In this document: one piece after another, positions 54,568 through 63,786 of the stretch
Position numbering within the stretch: position 1 is the first letter of the stretch
Layout: every line of letters starts with the position of its first letter
From: Anaerostipes faecalis
GTDB taxonomy: Bacteria; Bacillota; Clostridia; Lachnospirales; Lachnospiraceae
NCBI RefSeq assembly: GCF_018982945.1
Contig: NZ_JABRXE010000004.1
Span: 124,001 to 188,000 of the forward strand
Direction: 5' to 3'
Length of the DNA: 64,000 nt
Made by a program: the position numbers and the translations under genes
Notes under the pieces: model-generated
Seen by the model: the letters and a program-made list of their open reading frames with translations, nothing else
What the model was told of the DNA's origin: nothing
The model's database searches: none

Positions 54568-56385
54568 ATGAACAGGCAGGATTTTTATGATGGTAAAATC
54601 TTTGATGCATATAAATATTTTGGAGCCCACAAAGAAGGAGATGGGATTAGATTTATTACATATGCACCGAGAGCCACAAAGATTTCTGTGATTGGAGAGT
54701 TTAATCAGTGGACAGAAGAATTTCTTACCCAGGATGAACAAAGCGGTTTCTTTTCCATGTATTCTCGGACGGCAAAAGAAGGACAGATGTACAAATATCG
54801 TATTTATGGTCCGGATGGTAATATGGCAGAGCATTGTGATCCGTATGGATGTGAAATGGAAATGCCGCCACGAGCATGTACAATTATCAACGAATTGAAA
54901 AACTATCAATTTCATGATGAAGAATGGCTTAGAAAGAGAAATGATCAGAAGAACCAGCCATTAAATATCTATGAGATGCATATGGGATCATGGAAAATGG
55001 ATATGGAAAAAGTGGATGAGAACGGAGAAAACGGATGGTATACTTATGATCAGATAGGAGAAATGCTGGTACCATATCTAAAAGAAAATCATTATACCCA
55101 TGTGGAATTAATGCCTTTATCTGAGCATCCGTTCTATGGATCCTGGGGATATCAGAATACAGGATTTTTTGCACCTACCAAACGGTATGGAACTCCACAG
55201 CAGCTGATGAAATTTGTAGATTTGCTTCATCAGGCGGATATTGGTGTTATCATGGATTTTGTACCGGTACACTTTGCTATTGATGGCTATGGCCTGCAAA
55301 AGTACGATGGCACGGCTTTATATGAGTATGATAATAACGATACGGGGGAAAGTGAATGGGGAAGTTTTAACTTTATCCATTCTAGAAGAGAAGTTCGCTG
55401 TTTCCTTCAGTCAGCAGCCAATTACTGGATCGAAGAGTATCATGTAGATGGAATTCGCATGGATGCAGTGAGTCGTTTATTATACTGGCAGGGAAATGAA
55501 AACAGGGGAACCAATGAGCTTGCTATTGAGTTTCTGAAAAATATGAATCAAGGATTAAAAGAAAGGCATCCGGATGTAATGCTGATTGCTGAGGACTCCA
55601 CATCTTATCCAGATATAACGAAACCTGTAAAGGAAGGAGGTCTTGGATTTGATTATAAATGGGACCTTGGATGGATGCATGATACCCTGGAGTATTTTCA
55701 GACATCGCCTGAATACAGAACGAGGGATTATCACAAATTGACTTTTTCCATGATATATTTCTGGAATGAAAAATATTTACTGGAATATTCTCATGATGAG
55801 GTAGTTCATGGAAAGGCAACAATTCTTCAGAAAATGTATGGAAATTATGATGACAAATTTCCACAGGCACGTGCTATGTACATGTATATGATAATGCATC
55901 CTGGAAAAAAACTGAATTTTATGGGAAATGAATTTGGACAGTTAAGAGAATGGACAGAAAAACAGGAACAGGACTGGATGGTACTGAAATATCCTGCTCA
56001 TGATGCTTTTCATCAATATATGATTCGGCTGAACCAGATTTATCAGGATTGTGAAGCTCTTCATAAGGATTATGACCATAATAATTTCCTATGGCTGGAT
56101 TGTCATCAGGAAGAACGTTGTATCTATGCCATTGGGCGTAAAGAAGGAAATACCATGGTGGCAGCAGTTTTTAATTTTTCTGATAAAGTACAGGAAGACT
56201 ATAAAGTCACTATTGCAGGACTATGGAAGGAACAGGTTATATTAAATACAGACTGGAACCAGTACGGAGGCTCTACTGCAGAAGGACAGGATATTTATAA
56301 GACAGAGAAGGAAGCAGATACAGAACTGACTATAACTCTTCCTAAATATAGTGGAATCATGTTTGAAATGAAAAAAGGAAATTAA
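54568..56385 (+). CDS. glgB: 1,4-alpha-glucan branching enzyme
   Basis: A 605-residue GH13 enzyme. An N-terminal CBM48-type domain (YFGAHKEGDGIRFITYAPRATKISVIGEFNQW) precedes the barrel with DFVPVHFA, DGIRMDAVSRLLY (nucleophile Asp), LIAEDSTSYP (acid Glu) and YSHDEVVHG. It adds alpha-1,6 branches to glycogen. No other glg gene is adjacent. ATG 54568 follows AAAGGGGG. Confidence 0.94.
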   Translation: MNRQDFYDGKIFDAYKYFGAHKEGDGIRFITYAPRATKISVIGEFNQWTEEFLTQDEQSGFFSMYSRTAKEGQMYKYRIYGPDGNMAEHCDPYGCEMEMPPRACTIINELKNYQFHDEEWLRKRNDQKNQPLNIYEMHMGSWKMDMEKVDENGENGWYTYDQIGEMLVPYLKENHYTHVELMPLSEHPFYGSWGYQNTGFFAPTKRYGTPQQLMKFVDLLHQADIGVIMDFVPVHFAIDGYGLQKYDGTALYEYDNNDTGESEWGSFNFIHSRREVRCFLQSAANYWIEEYHVDGIRMDAVSRLLYWQGNENRGTNELAIEFLKNMNQGLKERHPDVMLIAEDSTSYPDITKPVKEGGLGFDYKWDLGWMHDTLEYFQTSPEYRTRDYHKLTFSMIYFWNEKYLLEYSHDEVVHGKATILQKMYGNYDDKFPQARAMYMYMIMHPGKKLNFMGNEFGQLREWTEKQEQDWMVLKYPAHDAFHQYMIRLNQIYQDCEALHKDYDHNNFLWLDCHQEERCIYAIGRKEGNTMVAAVFNFSDKVQEDYKVTIAGLWKEQVILNTDWNQYGGSTAEGQDIYKTEKEADTELTITLPKYSGIMFEMKKGN

Positions 56386-56415
56386 AAAAATCACTTCCAT
56401 GCAGACGGAAATCAG

Positions 56416-56456
56416 GAGCAGCTGATGTAAAATATCAGCTGCTCTCTATTATTTTT
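56416..56456 (+). terminator. glgB terminator
   Basis: A perfect 11-bp stem (56416-56426 with 56434-56444), then TCTATTATTTTTT. Confidence 0.8.
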
Positions 56457-57075
56457 TAAAGATTATGCAGGAGTATACCATTGGAGTAATGGAAATAATC
56501 AGAATAATCAATGTGAAAACAATCATTTTCCCAATACCTGGAAGAAATGAAGATAAAGCAGCAAGTATTCCGCCAATAAACCAGAGTTTCCCAGCGAAAC
56601 GGTGAGTTCTGAACCAGACTTCTTCACTGTTTAAAGTCCATGGTGTTTTGATTCCCATAAAATAGTTAAATTTTATCTTAGGCATCATATTACCAACATA
56701 AGCCAGTAAAAATCCAATGATAAACGGAAGAACAACATCAATTTTTATCGGTACACCAAATGTGACAGCGATAGTAAAAATCTGAAGCGCGAACATTAAC
56801 AGGCAAATCACCAATTTAAAATGTTCATATTCTTTTTCAAATTTTTGATAGTTTTTTCGTTTTGGATCAGCTTTACGGAGTATATCCATAAACATCCAGA
56901 GAATGAAAATAAGTGCCGGTTCCATAAAAATAGTAAACTTACTGCCATAATGATCAATTTCGCCATAAATGTTCCAGTGAGTGGGAATTTTATCCGGCAG
57001 ATAAAAAAAGAAGACAATGGAAACTATTAGTGAAAGAATAAAAATAATAAAAATTCTTTTGTTTTTGATTTTCAT
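56449..57075 (-). CDS. SdpI/DUF1648 family membrane protein
   Basis: A 208-residue protein with about six hydrophobic segments. An N-terminal DUF1648 part (LPDKIPTHWNIYGEIDHYGSK) is followed by an SdpI-like part (NYFMGIKTPWTLNSEEVWFRTHRFAGKLW). In Bacillus SdpI gives immunity to the SdpC toxin and signals to the ArsR-type repressor SdpR. Here the upstream SdpR-like gene is truncated and overlaps by ATGA. Confidence 0.85.
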   Translation of the reverse strand: MKIKNKRIFIIFILSLIVSIVFFFYLPDKIPTHWNIYGEIDHYGSKFTIFMEPALIFILWMFMDILRKADPKRKNYQKFEKEYEHFKLVICLLMFALQIFTIAVTFGVPIKIDVVLPFIIGFLLAYVGNMMPKIKFNYFMGIKTPWTLNSEEVWFRTHRFAGKLWFIGGILAALSSFLPGIGKMIVFTLIILIISITPMVYSCIIFKK

Positions 57076-57230
57076 TTACAATCCTCCTTAAATTGCTGAA
57101 GCCAGCCTATGATTTCTTCCAGAACAGAAAGATTTAACTCATAATAAATATATTTTCCTTTTTTTTCTGCTGTAATCAGGTTGGCATTTTTTAAAATACT
57201 TAAATGATGAGAGATGGTTGCGCCTGTCAT
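57072..57230 (-). pseudogene. Truncated ArsR/SdpR-like regulator remnant
   Basis: A 52-residue frame: TGATISHHLSILKNANLI, EKKGKYIYYELN and VLEEIIGWLQQF are the recognition helix, wing and C-terminal helix of ArsR-family repressors. The first half of the DNA-binding domain is missing; upstream in frame is a TAG and no related sequence. No ribosome binding site precedes the ATG. Its stop overlaps the SdpI start. Confidence 0.8.
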
Positions 57231-57353
57231 GTTAATCTAAATATTATTTTTCAAATAAGGATTCAGCAGATTGTATAGGTTTGGTATAATAATAAATATG
57301 GAAAGGATAATAATAATTAGAAAGATAATAAAATATCAGAAGGAGTTGAAAAA

Positions 57354-58274
57354 ATGAAAATTTATGATTTGGTGATCATTGGTTCCGGTCCTGCTGGAAT
57401 GGCTGCTGCGATTTATGCAAAGAGAGCAATGCTTGATACAGTCCTTATTGAAAAAGAATATATACCAGGCGGTCAGGTGATTCAGACCTATGAAGTTGAT
57501 AATTATCCGGGAATTCCCAAAACGAATGGAATGGAGTTAAGTGATAAATTTGCAGGCCATGCAAAAGATCTGGGTGTAGAGACAATGACAGCTGAAGTCA
57601 CAGATATCAAACCAGAGGGAAAGATAAAAGAAATTTATCTAAAAGATGGGAATATGATAAAAACAAAAACAATTATTCTGGCAACAGGAGCTGTCCATCG
57701 TACACTTGATATTCCAGGAGAAAAAGAACTGACAGGTATGGGAGTTTCTTATTGTGCAACCTGTGATGGTGCTTTCTTCAGAAATAAAGTGACTGCAGTT
57801 GTTGGTGGAGGAGATGTGGCACTGGAAGATGCAATATTTTTAAGCCGTATATGCGAAAAAGTGTATCTGATTCACAGAAGGGATGAATTGCGTGGAGCAA
57901 AGATCCTTCGGGATCAGGTGAAAAACAATGATAAGATTGAAATACTGTGGAATACGGTGGTAACTGAAATTCAGGGAGAAAATAAGGTAGAAAATATCCA
58001 CATCCAGGATGTGAATAACGGTGTGGATAAGGTTTTAAAAGCGGATGGTATTTTTATTGCAGTAGGAACCAGGCCTGCATCAGATCTACTGAAAAATCAA
58101 CTGGAGACTGATTCGCAGGGATATATTATTGCAGGAGAAGACGGAATTACAAATCTTCCAGGAATTTTTGTCGGTGGGGACGGAAGACGGAAAAACTTAC
58201 GTCAAGTGGTGACTGCAGTTGCGGATGGAGCTAATTGTGTGCTTTCAGTGGAGAGATACCTTCAAAAATTATAA
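57354..58274 (+). CDS. trxB: Thioredoxin reductase
   Basis: A 306-residue flavoprotein. The FAD motif GSGPAGMAAAIYA, redox-active CATCDG and NADPH motif GGGDVALEDAIFL are in order, and GIFVGGDGRRK precedes the C-terminal FAD contact. The usual GD motif is followed by GRRK instead of V/CR. TATAAT at 57285-57290 is a likely -10 with a weak -35. Confidence 0.94.
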   Translation: MKIYDLVIIGSGPAGMAAAIYAKRAMLDTVLIEKEYIPGGQVIQTYEVDNYPGIPKTNGMELSDKFAGHAKDLGVETMTAEVTDIKPEGKIKEIYLKDGNMIKTKTIILATGAVHRTLDIPGEKELTGMGVSYCATCDGAFFRNKVTAVVGGGDVALEDAIFLSRICEKVYLIHRRDELRGAKILRDQVKNNDKIEILWNTVVTEIQGENKVENIHIQDVNNGVDKVLKADGIFIAVGTRPASDLLKNQLETDSQGYIIAGEDGITNLPGIFVGGDGRRKNLRQVVTAVADGANCVLSVERYLQKL

Positions 58275-58629
58275 TTTTCTGATAATTTAGCAAGATTATT
58301 TTTGCTGACTAATAAATCAAAATGCAACTGTTTTTTTACGATTTGTGATAGATGTATAACATTTTCCAATGCAAGTATTTTTTGAAAAAATAAGTCACAA
58401 TATACCCACAAAGTTATCCACATACACAAATGGCATATTTAAGCCAAAAATTAGTTACCCACAAAGTTATCCACATTATCCACAGGCAGTAATCGACAAA
58501 AAACGATTGTTAAAAAACATAAAAACAAAACAAATGTTTTGTGTAGTATTTCTAAAAAGATTTTGTTTCATTCGTAAATGTTATATGTTATAATAAATTT
58601 ACAATTAAAAAGTAAAGGAGTTGGGAGCC
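58275..58629 (+). other. Intergenic region with three perfect DnaA boxes
   Basis: No gene in 355 AT-rich bases. TTATCCACA occurs at 58414-58422, 58467-58475 and 58476-58484, all in one orientation. The first two lie inside a 21-base exact direct repeat (58403-58423 and 58456-58476) beginning TACCCACAAAG. After the boxes comes an A-rich stretch with AATCG/CGATT. A -10-like TATAAT at 58589-58594 precedes hpf. Confidence 0.8.
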
Positions 58630-59160
58630 ATGAAGTTCATTATTAGTGGAAAGAACATTGAGGTTACGGAAGGAATCAAAGCAGCAGTTGAAGAGAAACT
58701 GGGACGCCTTGATAAGTATCTGGTTGATGATACGATTATTAATGTAACACTTAGTGTTCAGAAGGGAAGACAGAAGATAGAAGTTACCATTCCTATGAAA
58801 GGACATATTATTCGTGCAGAAGAAGACAGTGAAGATATGTATGTATCTATCGATCTGGTTGTAGACGTTATTGAACGTCAGATTCGCAGATATAAAACAA
58901 GACTGATGAATCAGAAGCACGAGGGAACCAGCTTCAGACAGGAATTTATGGAGATGGAAGATGATGCAGAAGATGATGAAATCAGAATCATCCGAAGCAA
59001 GAAGTTTGCGATCAAACCAATGGATGTGGAAGAAGCCTGCATTCAGATGGAACTCTTAGGACATGATTTCTTCGTATTCCGCAATGCTGATACCTTTGAA
59101 GTTAATGTTGTGTATAAGAGAAAGGGAAATACATACGGATTAATTGAACCAGAATTTTAA
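58630..59160 (+). CDS. hpf: Ribosome hibernation promoting factor, long form
   Basis: A 176-residue protein. The N-terminal S30AE domain (MKFIISGKNIEVTEGIKAAVEEKLGRLDKYL) is followed by a linker and the C-terminal dimerisation domain (SKKFAIKPMDVEEACIQMELLGHDFFVF). The long form joins two 70S particles into inactive 100S dimers. ATG 58630 lies 9 bases after AAAGGAG. Confidence 0.95.
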   Translation: MKFIISGKNIEVTEGIKAAVEEKLGRLDKYLVDDTIINVTLSVQKGRQKIEVTIPMKGHIIRAEEDSEDMYVSIDLVVDVIERQIRRYKTRLMNQKHEGTSFRQEFMEMEDDAEDDEIRIIRSKKFAIKPMDVEEACIQMELLGHDFFVFRNADTFEVNVVYKRKGNTYGLIEPEF

Positions 59161-59170
59161 GATAGTTTAT

Positions 59171-59199
59171 AAAAGGAGATCATATGATCTCCTTTTTTT
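59171..59199 (+). terminator. hpf terminator
   Basis: AAAAGGAGATCAT continues directly into its reverse complement and a run of seven Ts. Confidence 0.85.
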
Positions 59200-59362
59200 A
59201 TTACATAGGAAATTCCTTTGAATTTCCTATGTAATAAAAAACGCTCCGCGTGGATGTGCAAAGGAAAGCAGTTAAAACTGCTGCACATCGGCACGCAAAG
59301 CGGAGCAAGTCCCTCATGATTGAGGGATACAGGGAGTTGATAGCGACTTGTCCGCTTTTTTT
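59195..59362 (+). repeat. Composite hairpin element between hpf and secA, ending in a terminator-like stem
   Basis: First a 20-bp stem (59195-59214 with 59221-59240), shared with 38452-38495. Then GCTCCGC/GCGGAGC (59243-59249 with 59300-59306) encloses GATGTGC/GCACATC and AGCAGTT/AACTGCT. A third stem pairs 59300-59311 with 59345-59355, with CCCTC/GAGGG inside, and ends in TTTTTTT. The first and third stems compete for GCGGAGC. Mobile repeat or small RNA. Confidence 0.7.
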
Positions 59363-59375
59363 ACAATCTGTTAAC

Positions 59376-59404
59376 TTGCGTCTCATATTTAGAAGTGTTA
59401 CAAT
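59376..59404 (+). promoter_or_regulatory. secA promoter
   Basis: TTGCGT (59376-59381), a 17-base spacer and TACAAT (59399-59404), just past the composite hairpin element. Confidence 0.65.
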
Positions 59405-59497
59405 AGCAGAGTCTATAGGCAGATGGCAGAAATACTCTGTCTACGGAATTTATGAGAGGATGTAACTATACATCATATAGATTTAGGAGAGCAATTT

Positions 59498-62065
59498 ATG
59501 GGTTTATTTGACAAAGTGTTTGGTTCTCACAGTGAAAAAGAGTTAAAGAGGATCAGTAAGATTGTTGATCAGATTGAAGCAATGGACGAAACCATGCAGA
59601 AATTATCTGACGAAGAGTTAAGACATAAGACAGACGAATTTAAGGAACGTTTATCCCAGGGAGAAACTTTAGATGACATTCTTCCAGAAGCTTTTGCAGT
59701 TGTCCGTGAAGCCAGCAGCCGTGCCATTGGACTGAAACATTACCGTGTTCAGTTGATCGGTGGTATTATCCTGCATCAGGGACGAATCGCAGAAATGAGA
59801 ACTGGTGAAGGTAAGACTCTTGTATCCACACTTCCTGCATATTTGAATGCATTGGAGGGCAAAGGTGTTCATATTGTTACTGTTAATGATTATCTGGCAA
59901 CTCGTGATGCCCAGTGGATGGGACAGGTACACAATTTCCTTGGTATTAGTGTGGGGGTTGTTACCAATGATATGGAAAATGACCAGCGTCGAGATGCTTA
60001 TAATTGTGATATTACTTATATTACCAATAATGAACTGGGATTTGATTATCTGAGAGATAACATGGTCATTGACAAGGCAGATCTGGTACAGAGAGATCTT
60101 CACTATGCTATCGTGGATGAAGTGGACTCTGTTTTGATCGATGAGGCAAGAACTCCTCTGATTATTTCCGGGGAAAGTGGTAAATCCACTGAATTATATC
60201 GTGCATGTGATATTCTGGCACGTCAGATGCAACGAGGAAGTTCCACAGGAGAATTATCCAAGATGGATATTCTGATGAATGAAGATATTGAGGAAGACGG
60301 AGATTTCCTTGTAAATGAAAAAGATAAACAGATTATGCTGACAGCCGATGGTGTAAAGAAGGTAGAAAAGTTCTTCCATATTGATAACCTTGCAGATCCT
60401 GATAATCTGGCAATCCAGCACAATATTATTCTGGCATTGCGTGCTCATAATCTGATGTTTAAAGATAAAGATTACGTGGTAAAAGATGATGAAGTTCTGA
60501 TCGTTGATGAATTTACCGGACGTATTATGCCGGGAAGACGTTATTCTGATGGATTGCATCAGGCAATTGAAGCTAAAGAAAATGTAAGAGTTAAGAGAGA
60601 ATCTAAAACTCTGGCAACTATTACATTCCAGAATTTCTTTAATAAGTATGATAAGAAAGCAGGTATGACTGGTACAGCTCAGACAGAAGAACAGGAATTT
60701 CGTGAAATATACGGAATGGACGTTGTAGTTATTCCGACAAACAAGCCGGTGCTTCGTATTGATCATGAAGATGCCATTTATAAAACAAAACGGGAAAAAA
60801 TGAATGCCGTTGTGGAAGATATCATTGCCAGCCATGAAAAAGGACAGCCGGTCCTGGTTGGTACCATTACTATTGAAATGTCTGAAGAACTTAGTGCAAT
60901 GCTCAAGAAAAGACGTATTAAACATAACGTCTTGAATGCAAAGTTCCATGAAAAAGAAGCAGAAATTGTTTCTCATGCAGGTGAAATCGGTGCGGTGACT
61001 ATTGCAACCAATATGGCTGGTCGTGGTACGGACATTGTTCTGGAAGATGGAGTTGCAGAGCTTGGAGGACTGAAAATCATTGGAACGGAACGACATGAGT
61101 CCAGACGTATTGATAATCAGCTTCGTGGTCGTGCCGGTCGTCAGGGAGATCCGGGTGAATCTAAATTTTACCTGTCTCTGGAAGATGATCTGATGAGATT
61201 GTTTGGATCTGAACGTATGATTTCTGTATACAATGCCCTTGGAATTCCGGAAGGAGAAGAAATTCAGCACAAATCCATCAGCAAGACCATTGAGAAAGCA
61301 CAGAAGAAGATTGAAAATAACAACTTTGGTATTCGTAAGAATCTGCTGGATTATGACCGTGTAAATAATGATCAGCGAGAGGTTATTTATAAAGAACGCC
61401 GTAGAGTATTAGACGGTGATGATATGAAAAATTCTATTCTTTCCATGATGAAAGATACGGTGGCTGATCATGTTAATAAAGTAATCAGTGATGAACTTCC
61501 ACCGGAAGAATGGGATCTGAAAGCTTTGAATGCTGAATTAAGACAGATCGTTCCATTGAAGAAGATTGAACTGACAGAAGAAGAGAAAGCTTCTGGAAGA
61601 GTGGAAAATCTTATAGAGCGTCTGCAGAATGAGACAGTTGAACTGTATGCACAAAAAGAAAAAGAATTTGAAGATTTCGATCTTCGTGAGATTGAACGTA
61701 TTATCCTTTTGAAAGTTATTGACCGTAAGTGGATGGATCATATAGATGATATGGATCAGTTGCGTGAAGGTATCGGTCTGCAGGCTTATGGACAGAGAGA
61801 TCCTGTTGTTGAATATCGTATGGTGGGATTTGATATGTTCAATGAAATGACAAAAGCTATTCAGGAAGAGACTACAGGTGCACTGATGCATGTTCAGATT
61901 GAACAGAAAATCGAAAGAGAAGAAGCACCAAAAATTACTGGAACCAATAAGGATGAGAGTAATGAAAAAATGCCGTACGTAAGGAAAGGGGCTAAAATCG
62001 GACGTAATGATCCTTGTCCTTGCGGTAGCGGAAAGAAATATAAAAACTGTTGCGGAAAAAATTAA
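59498..62065 (+). CDS. secA: Preprotein translocase ATPase SecA
   Basis: An 855-residue motor protein. Walker [29 protein letters not shown], the helicase motif [12 protein letters not shown] and [27 protein letters not shown] are present. The C-terminal zinc SEC-C motif [14 protein letters not shown] is intact. It drives proteins through SecYEG. Confidence 0.97.
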   Translation: MGLFDKVFGSHSEKELKRISKIVDQIEAMDETMQKLSDEELRHKTDEFKERLSQGETLDDILPEAFAVVREASSRAIGLKHYRVQLIGGIILHQGRIAEMRTGEGKTLVSTLPAYLNALEGKGVHIVTVNDYLATRDAQWMGQVHNFLGISVGVVTNDMENDQRRDAYNCDITYITNNELGFDYLRDNMVIDKADLVQRDLHYAIVDEVDSVLIDEARTPLIISGESGKSTELYRACDILARQMQRGSSTGELSKMDILMNEDIEEDGDFLVNEKDKQIMLTADGVKKVEKFFHIDNLADPDNLAIQHNIILALRAHNLMFKDKDYVVKDDEVLIVDEFTGRIMPGRRYSDGLHQAIEAKENVRVKRESKTLATITFQNFFNKYDKKAGMTGTAQTEEQEFREIYGMDVVVIPTNKPVLRIDHEDAIYKTKREKMNAVVEDIIASHEKGQPVLVGTITIEMSEELSAMLKKRRIKHNVLNAKFHEKEAEIVSHAGEIGAVTIATNMAGRGTDIVLEDGVAELGGLKIIGTERHESRRIDNQLRGRAGRQGDPGESKFYLSLEDDLMRLFGSERMISVYNALGIPEGEEIQHKSISKTIEKAQKKIENNNFGIRKNLLDYDRVNNDQREVIYKERRRVLDGDDMKNSILSMMKDTVADHVNKVISDELPPEEWDLKALNAELRQIVPLKKIELTEEEKASGRVENLIERLQNETVELYAQKEKEFEDFDLREIERIILLKVIDRKWMDHIDDMDQLREGIGLQAYGQRDPVVEYRMVGFDMFNEMTKAIQEETTGALMHVQIEQKIEREEAPKITGTNKDESNEKMPYVRKGAKIGRNDPCPCGSGKKYKNCCGKN

Positions 62066-62077
62066 GGAGTTTAGTAA

Positions 62078-63190
62078 GTGATTGAATTAGAACAATTAAG
62101 ATACACTTTGAACTCTTTTCGAGAACCACTTGAGACACTCAGTGGTTCTCTTGCTTTAGAAGCAAAAAGAGAAAGAATCGATCAACTGGAGCTTTCCATG
62201 GAAGAACCAGGATTCTGGGATGATATTGAAGAATCTCAGAAAGTAATGAAAGAAATAAAGAGTCTGAAAAGTGTTGTAGAAGATTACGAAGATTTAAAAA
62301 CAAAATATGAAGATGTGGAAACCCTGCTGGATATGGCTCAGGAGGATGAAGATGAAGAGCTGGTAACAGAAGCAGAAGAGATTATGAAAGATTTTGAAAA
62401 ACAATATGAGAGTCTTCGGATTTCCACATTGCTCACGGGAGAGTATGATAAAAATAATGCCATTTTGACACTGCATGCCGGTGCAGGTGGAACAGAATCC
62501 TGTGACTGGGCTAATATGTTATATCGAATGTTCACAAGATGGGCAGTGAAAAAAGGATATTCTACAGAAGTTATCGACTATCTGGATGGTGATGAGGCAG
62601 GACTTAAGTCTGTAACGGTGGAAATAAAAGGGGAAAATGCATATGGATATCTTCGTTCGGAGCGAGGAGTGCATCGTCTGGTAAGAATTTCTCCATTTAA
62701 TGCTGCTGGAAAGCGTCAGACATCTTTTGCCTCCTGTGATGTTATGCCGGAAATTGAAGATGATCTTGAAGTGGAGATTGCTGATGAGGATATTCGAATT
62801 GATACTTATCGCGCCAGTGGTGCAGGAGGTCAGCATATTAATAAAACAGATTCTGCAATTCGAATTACCCATCTGCCTACAGGAATCGTTGTGCAGTGCC
62901 AGAATGAAAGATCCCAGCATAAGAATAAAGATCAGGCCATGAAAATGCTGAAAACCAAGTTGTTTTTGCTGAAAGAACAACAGCACCTGGAAAAATTATC
63001 GGATATTCGTGGTGATGTGACAGATAATGGATGGGGAAGTCAGATCAGATCTTATGTTCTACAGCCATATACTATGGTAAAAGATCATAGAACCAATCAG
63101 GAAAGCGGAAATCCAACGGCAGTGTTAGATGGTGATCTGGATGATTTTATGAATGCATATTTATCATGGGATAATCAAAAAGAAAAATAA
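62078..63190 (+). CDS. prfB: Peptide chain release factor 2, without programmed frameshift
   Basis: A 370-residue factor in one open frame. The stop-codon-reading tripeptide SPF lies in ISPFNAAGKRQTSF and the catalytic GGQ in SGAGGQHINK. Most bacterial prfB genes have an in-frame UGA near codon 26 read by +1 shifting; here the site reads CTTGCT. A perfect 10-bp hairpin (62121-62130 with 62141-62150) ends exactly there. GTG start after AAGGAG, 13 bases after secA. Confidence 0.95.
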   Translation: MIELEQLRYTLNSFREPLETLSGSLALEAKRERIDQLELSMEEPGFWDDIEESQKVMKEIKSLKSVVEDYEDLKTKYEDVETLLDMAQEDEDEELVTEAEEIMKDFEKQYESLRISTLLTGEYDKNNAILTLHAGAGGTESCDWANMLYRMFTRWAVKKGYSTEVIDYLDGDEAGLKSVTVEIKGENAYGYLRSERGVHRLVRISPFNAAGKRQTSFASCDVMPEIEDDLEVEIADEDIRIDTYRASGAGGQHINKTDSAIRITHLPTGIVVQCQNERSQHKNKDQAMKMLKTKLFLLKEQQHLEKLSDIRGDVTDNGWGSQIRSYVLQPYTMVKDHRTNQESGNPTAVLDGDLDDFMNAYLSWDNQKEK

Positions 63191-63256
63191 TTTTAGAACA
63201 GCTGCCTGTTTCATAGTAATTATTAAATTGTATTTTTTTTAAAGCAATTTTTCCTA

Positions 63257-63285
63257 TTGCTTCTGAAAATCATCTATGGTAGTAT
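63257..63285 (+). promoter_or_regulatory. Promoter before the ACT-domain gene
   Basis: TTGCTT (63257-63262), a 17-base spacer and TAGTAT (63280-63285). A small AAGCAAT/ATTGCTT hairpin overlaps the -35. Confidence 0.5.
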
Positions 63286-63333
63286 TCTGTAGAAAGACAA
63301 TTGTACATCACAGAAAAACAAAGGAAACTTGTT

Positions 63334-63774
63334 ATGGAAAAAACAAATTATTATGTAATTAAGAAGAAAGCGGTTCCGGAAGTTTTACTGAAAGTGCTGG
63401 AGGTACAGAAGCTTTTGGATTCCAAAAAGGCACTTTCTATTTTGGAAGCTACAGAAATTGTTGGTATTAGCCGCAGTTCTTATTATAAATACAAAGATGA
63501 CATTTTTCCGTTTTATTCCAGTAAAAAAGGGAAAAATATTACATTTGTTATAGAAGTCAATGATCAGCCTGGTGTTATGGCATCGATTCTTCAGACTTTT
63601 GCAGTCTATGATGCCAATATTCTGACGATACATCAGAGTATTCCAATCAACGGGAAAGGATTGTTGACAGTCAGTGTGGAAATTGTATCAGATGAAAGTG
63701 ATGTTTCTGCAATGATTCAGGAAGTGGAACAGATGGAAAATGTTTCTTATGTAAAGATTATTGCAATGGAATAG
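63334..63774 (+). CDS. ACT domain protein, PheB-like (UPF0735)
   Basis: A 146-residue protein. An N-terminal HTH-like part (EATEIVGISRSSYYKYKDDIFPF) is joined to a C-terminal ACT domain (FVIEVNDQPGVMASILQTFAVYDANILTIHQ). Similar to Bacillus PheB. ACT domains bind amino acids, and in clostridia this gene often heads a threonine/homoserine operon; the next gene fits that. ATG 63334 follows AAAGGAAA. Confidence 0.87.
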   Translation: MEKTNYYVIKKKAVPEVLLKVLEVQKLLDSKKALSILEATEIVGISRSSYYKYKDDIFPFYSSKKGKNITFVIEVNDQPGVMASILQTFAVYDANILTIHQSIPINGKGLLTVSVEIVSDESDVSAMIQEVEQMENVSYVKIIAME

Positions 63775-63786
63775 CAGGAGGATATT

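Noticed and set aside
58403-58600. Chromosomal replication origin
   Set aside because: Three DnaA boxes and an AT-rich flank are suggestive, but dnaA, dnaN, rpmH or gyrase genes are absent and more boxes would be expected. Kept only as a DnaA-binding candidate.
60254-61270. 338-codon open frame on the minus strand
   Set aside because: It lies antisense inside secA, has low-complexity Ile/Phe/Ser/His-rich composition typical of reverse-strand shadows and no ribosome binding site; SecA motifs on the plus strand are unequivocal.
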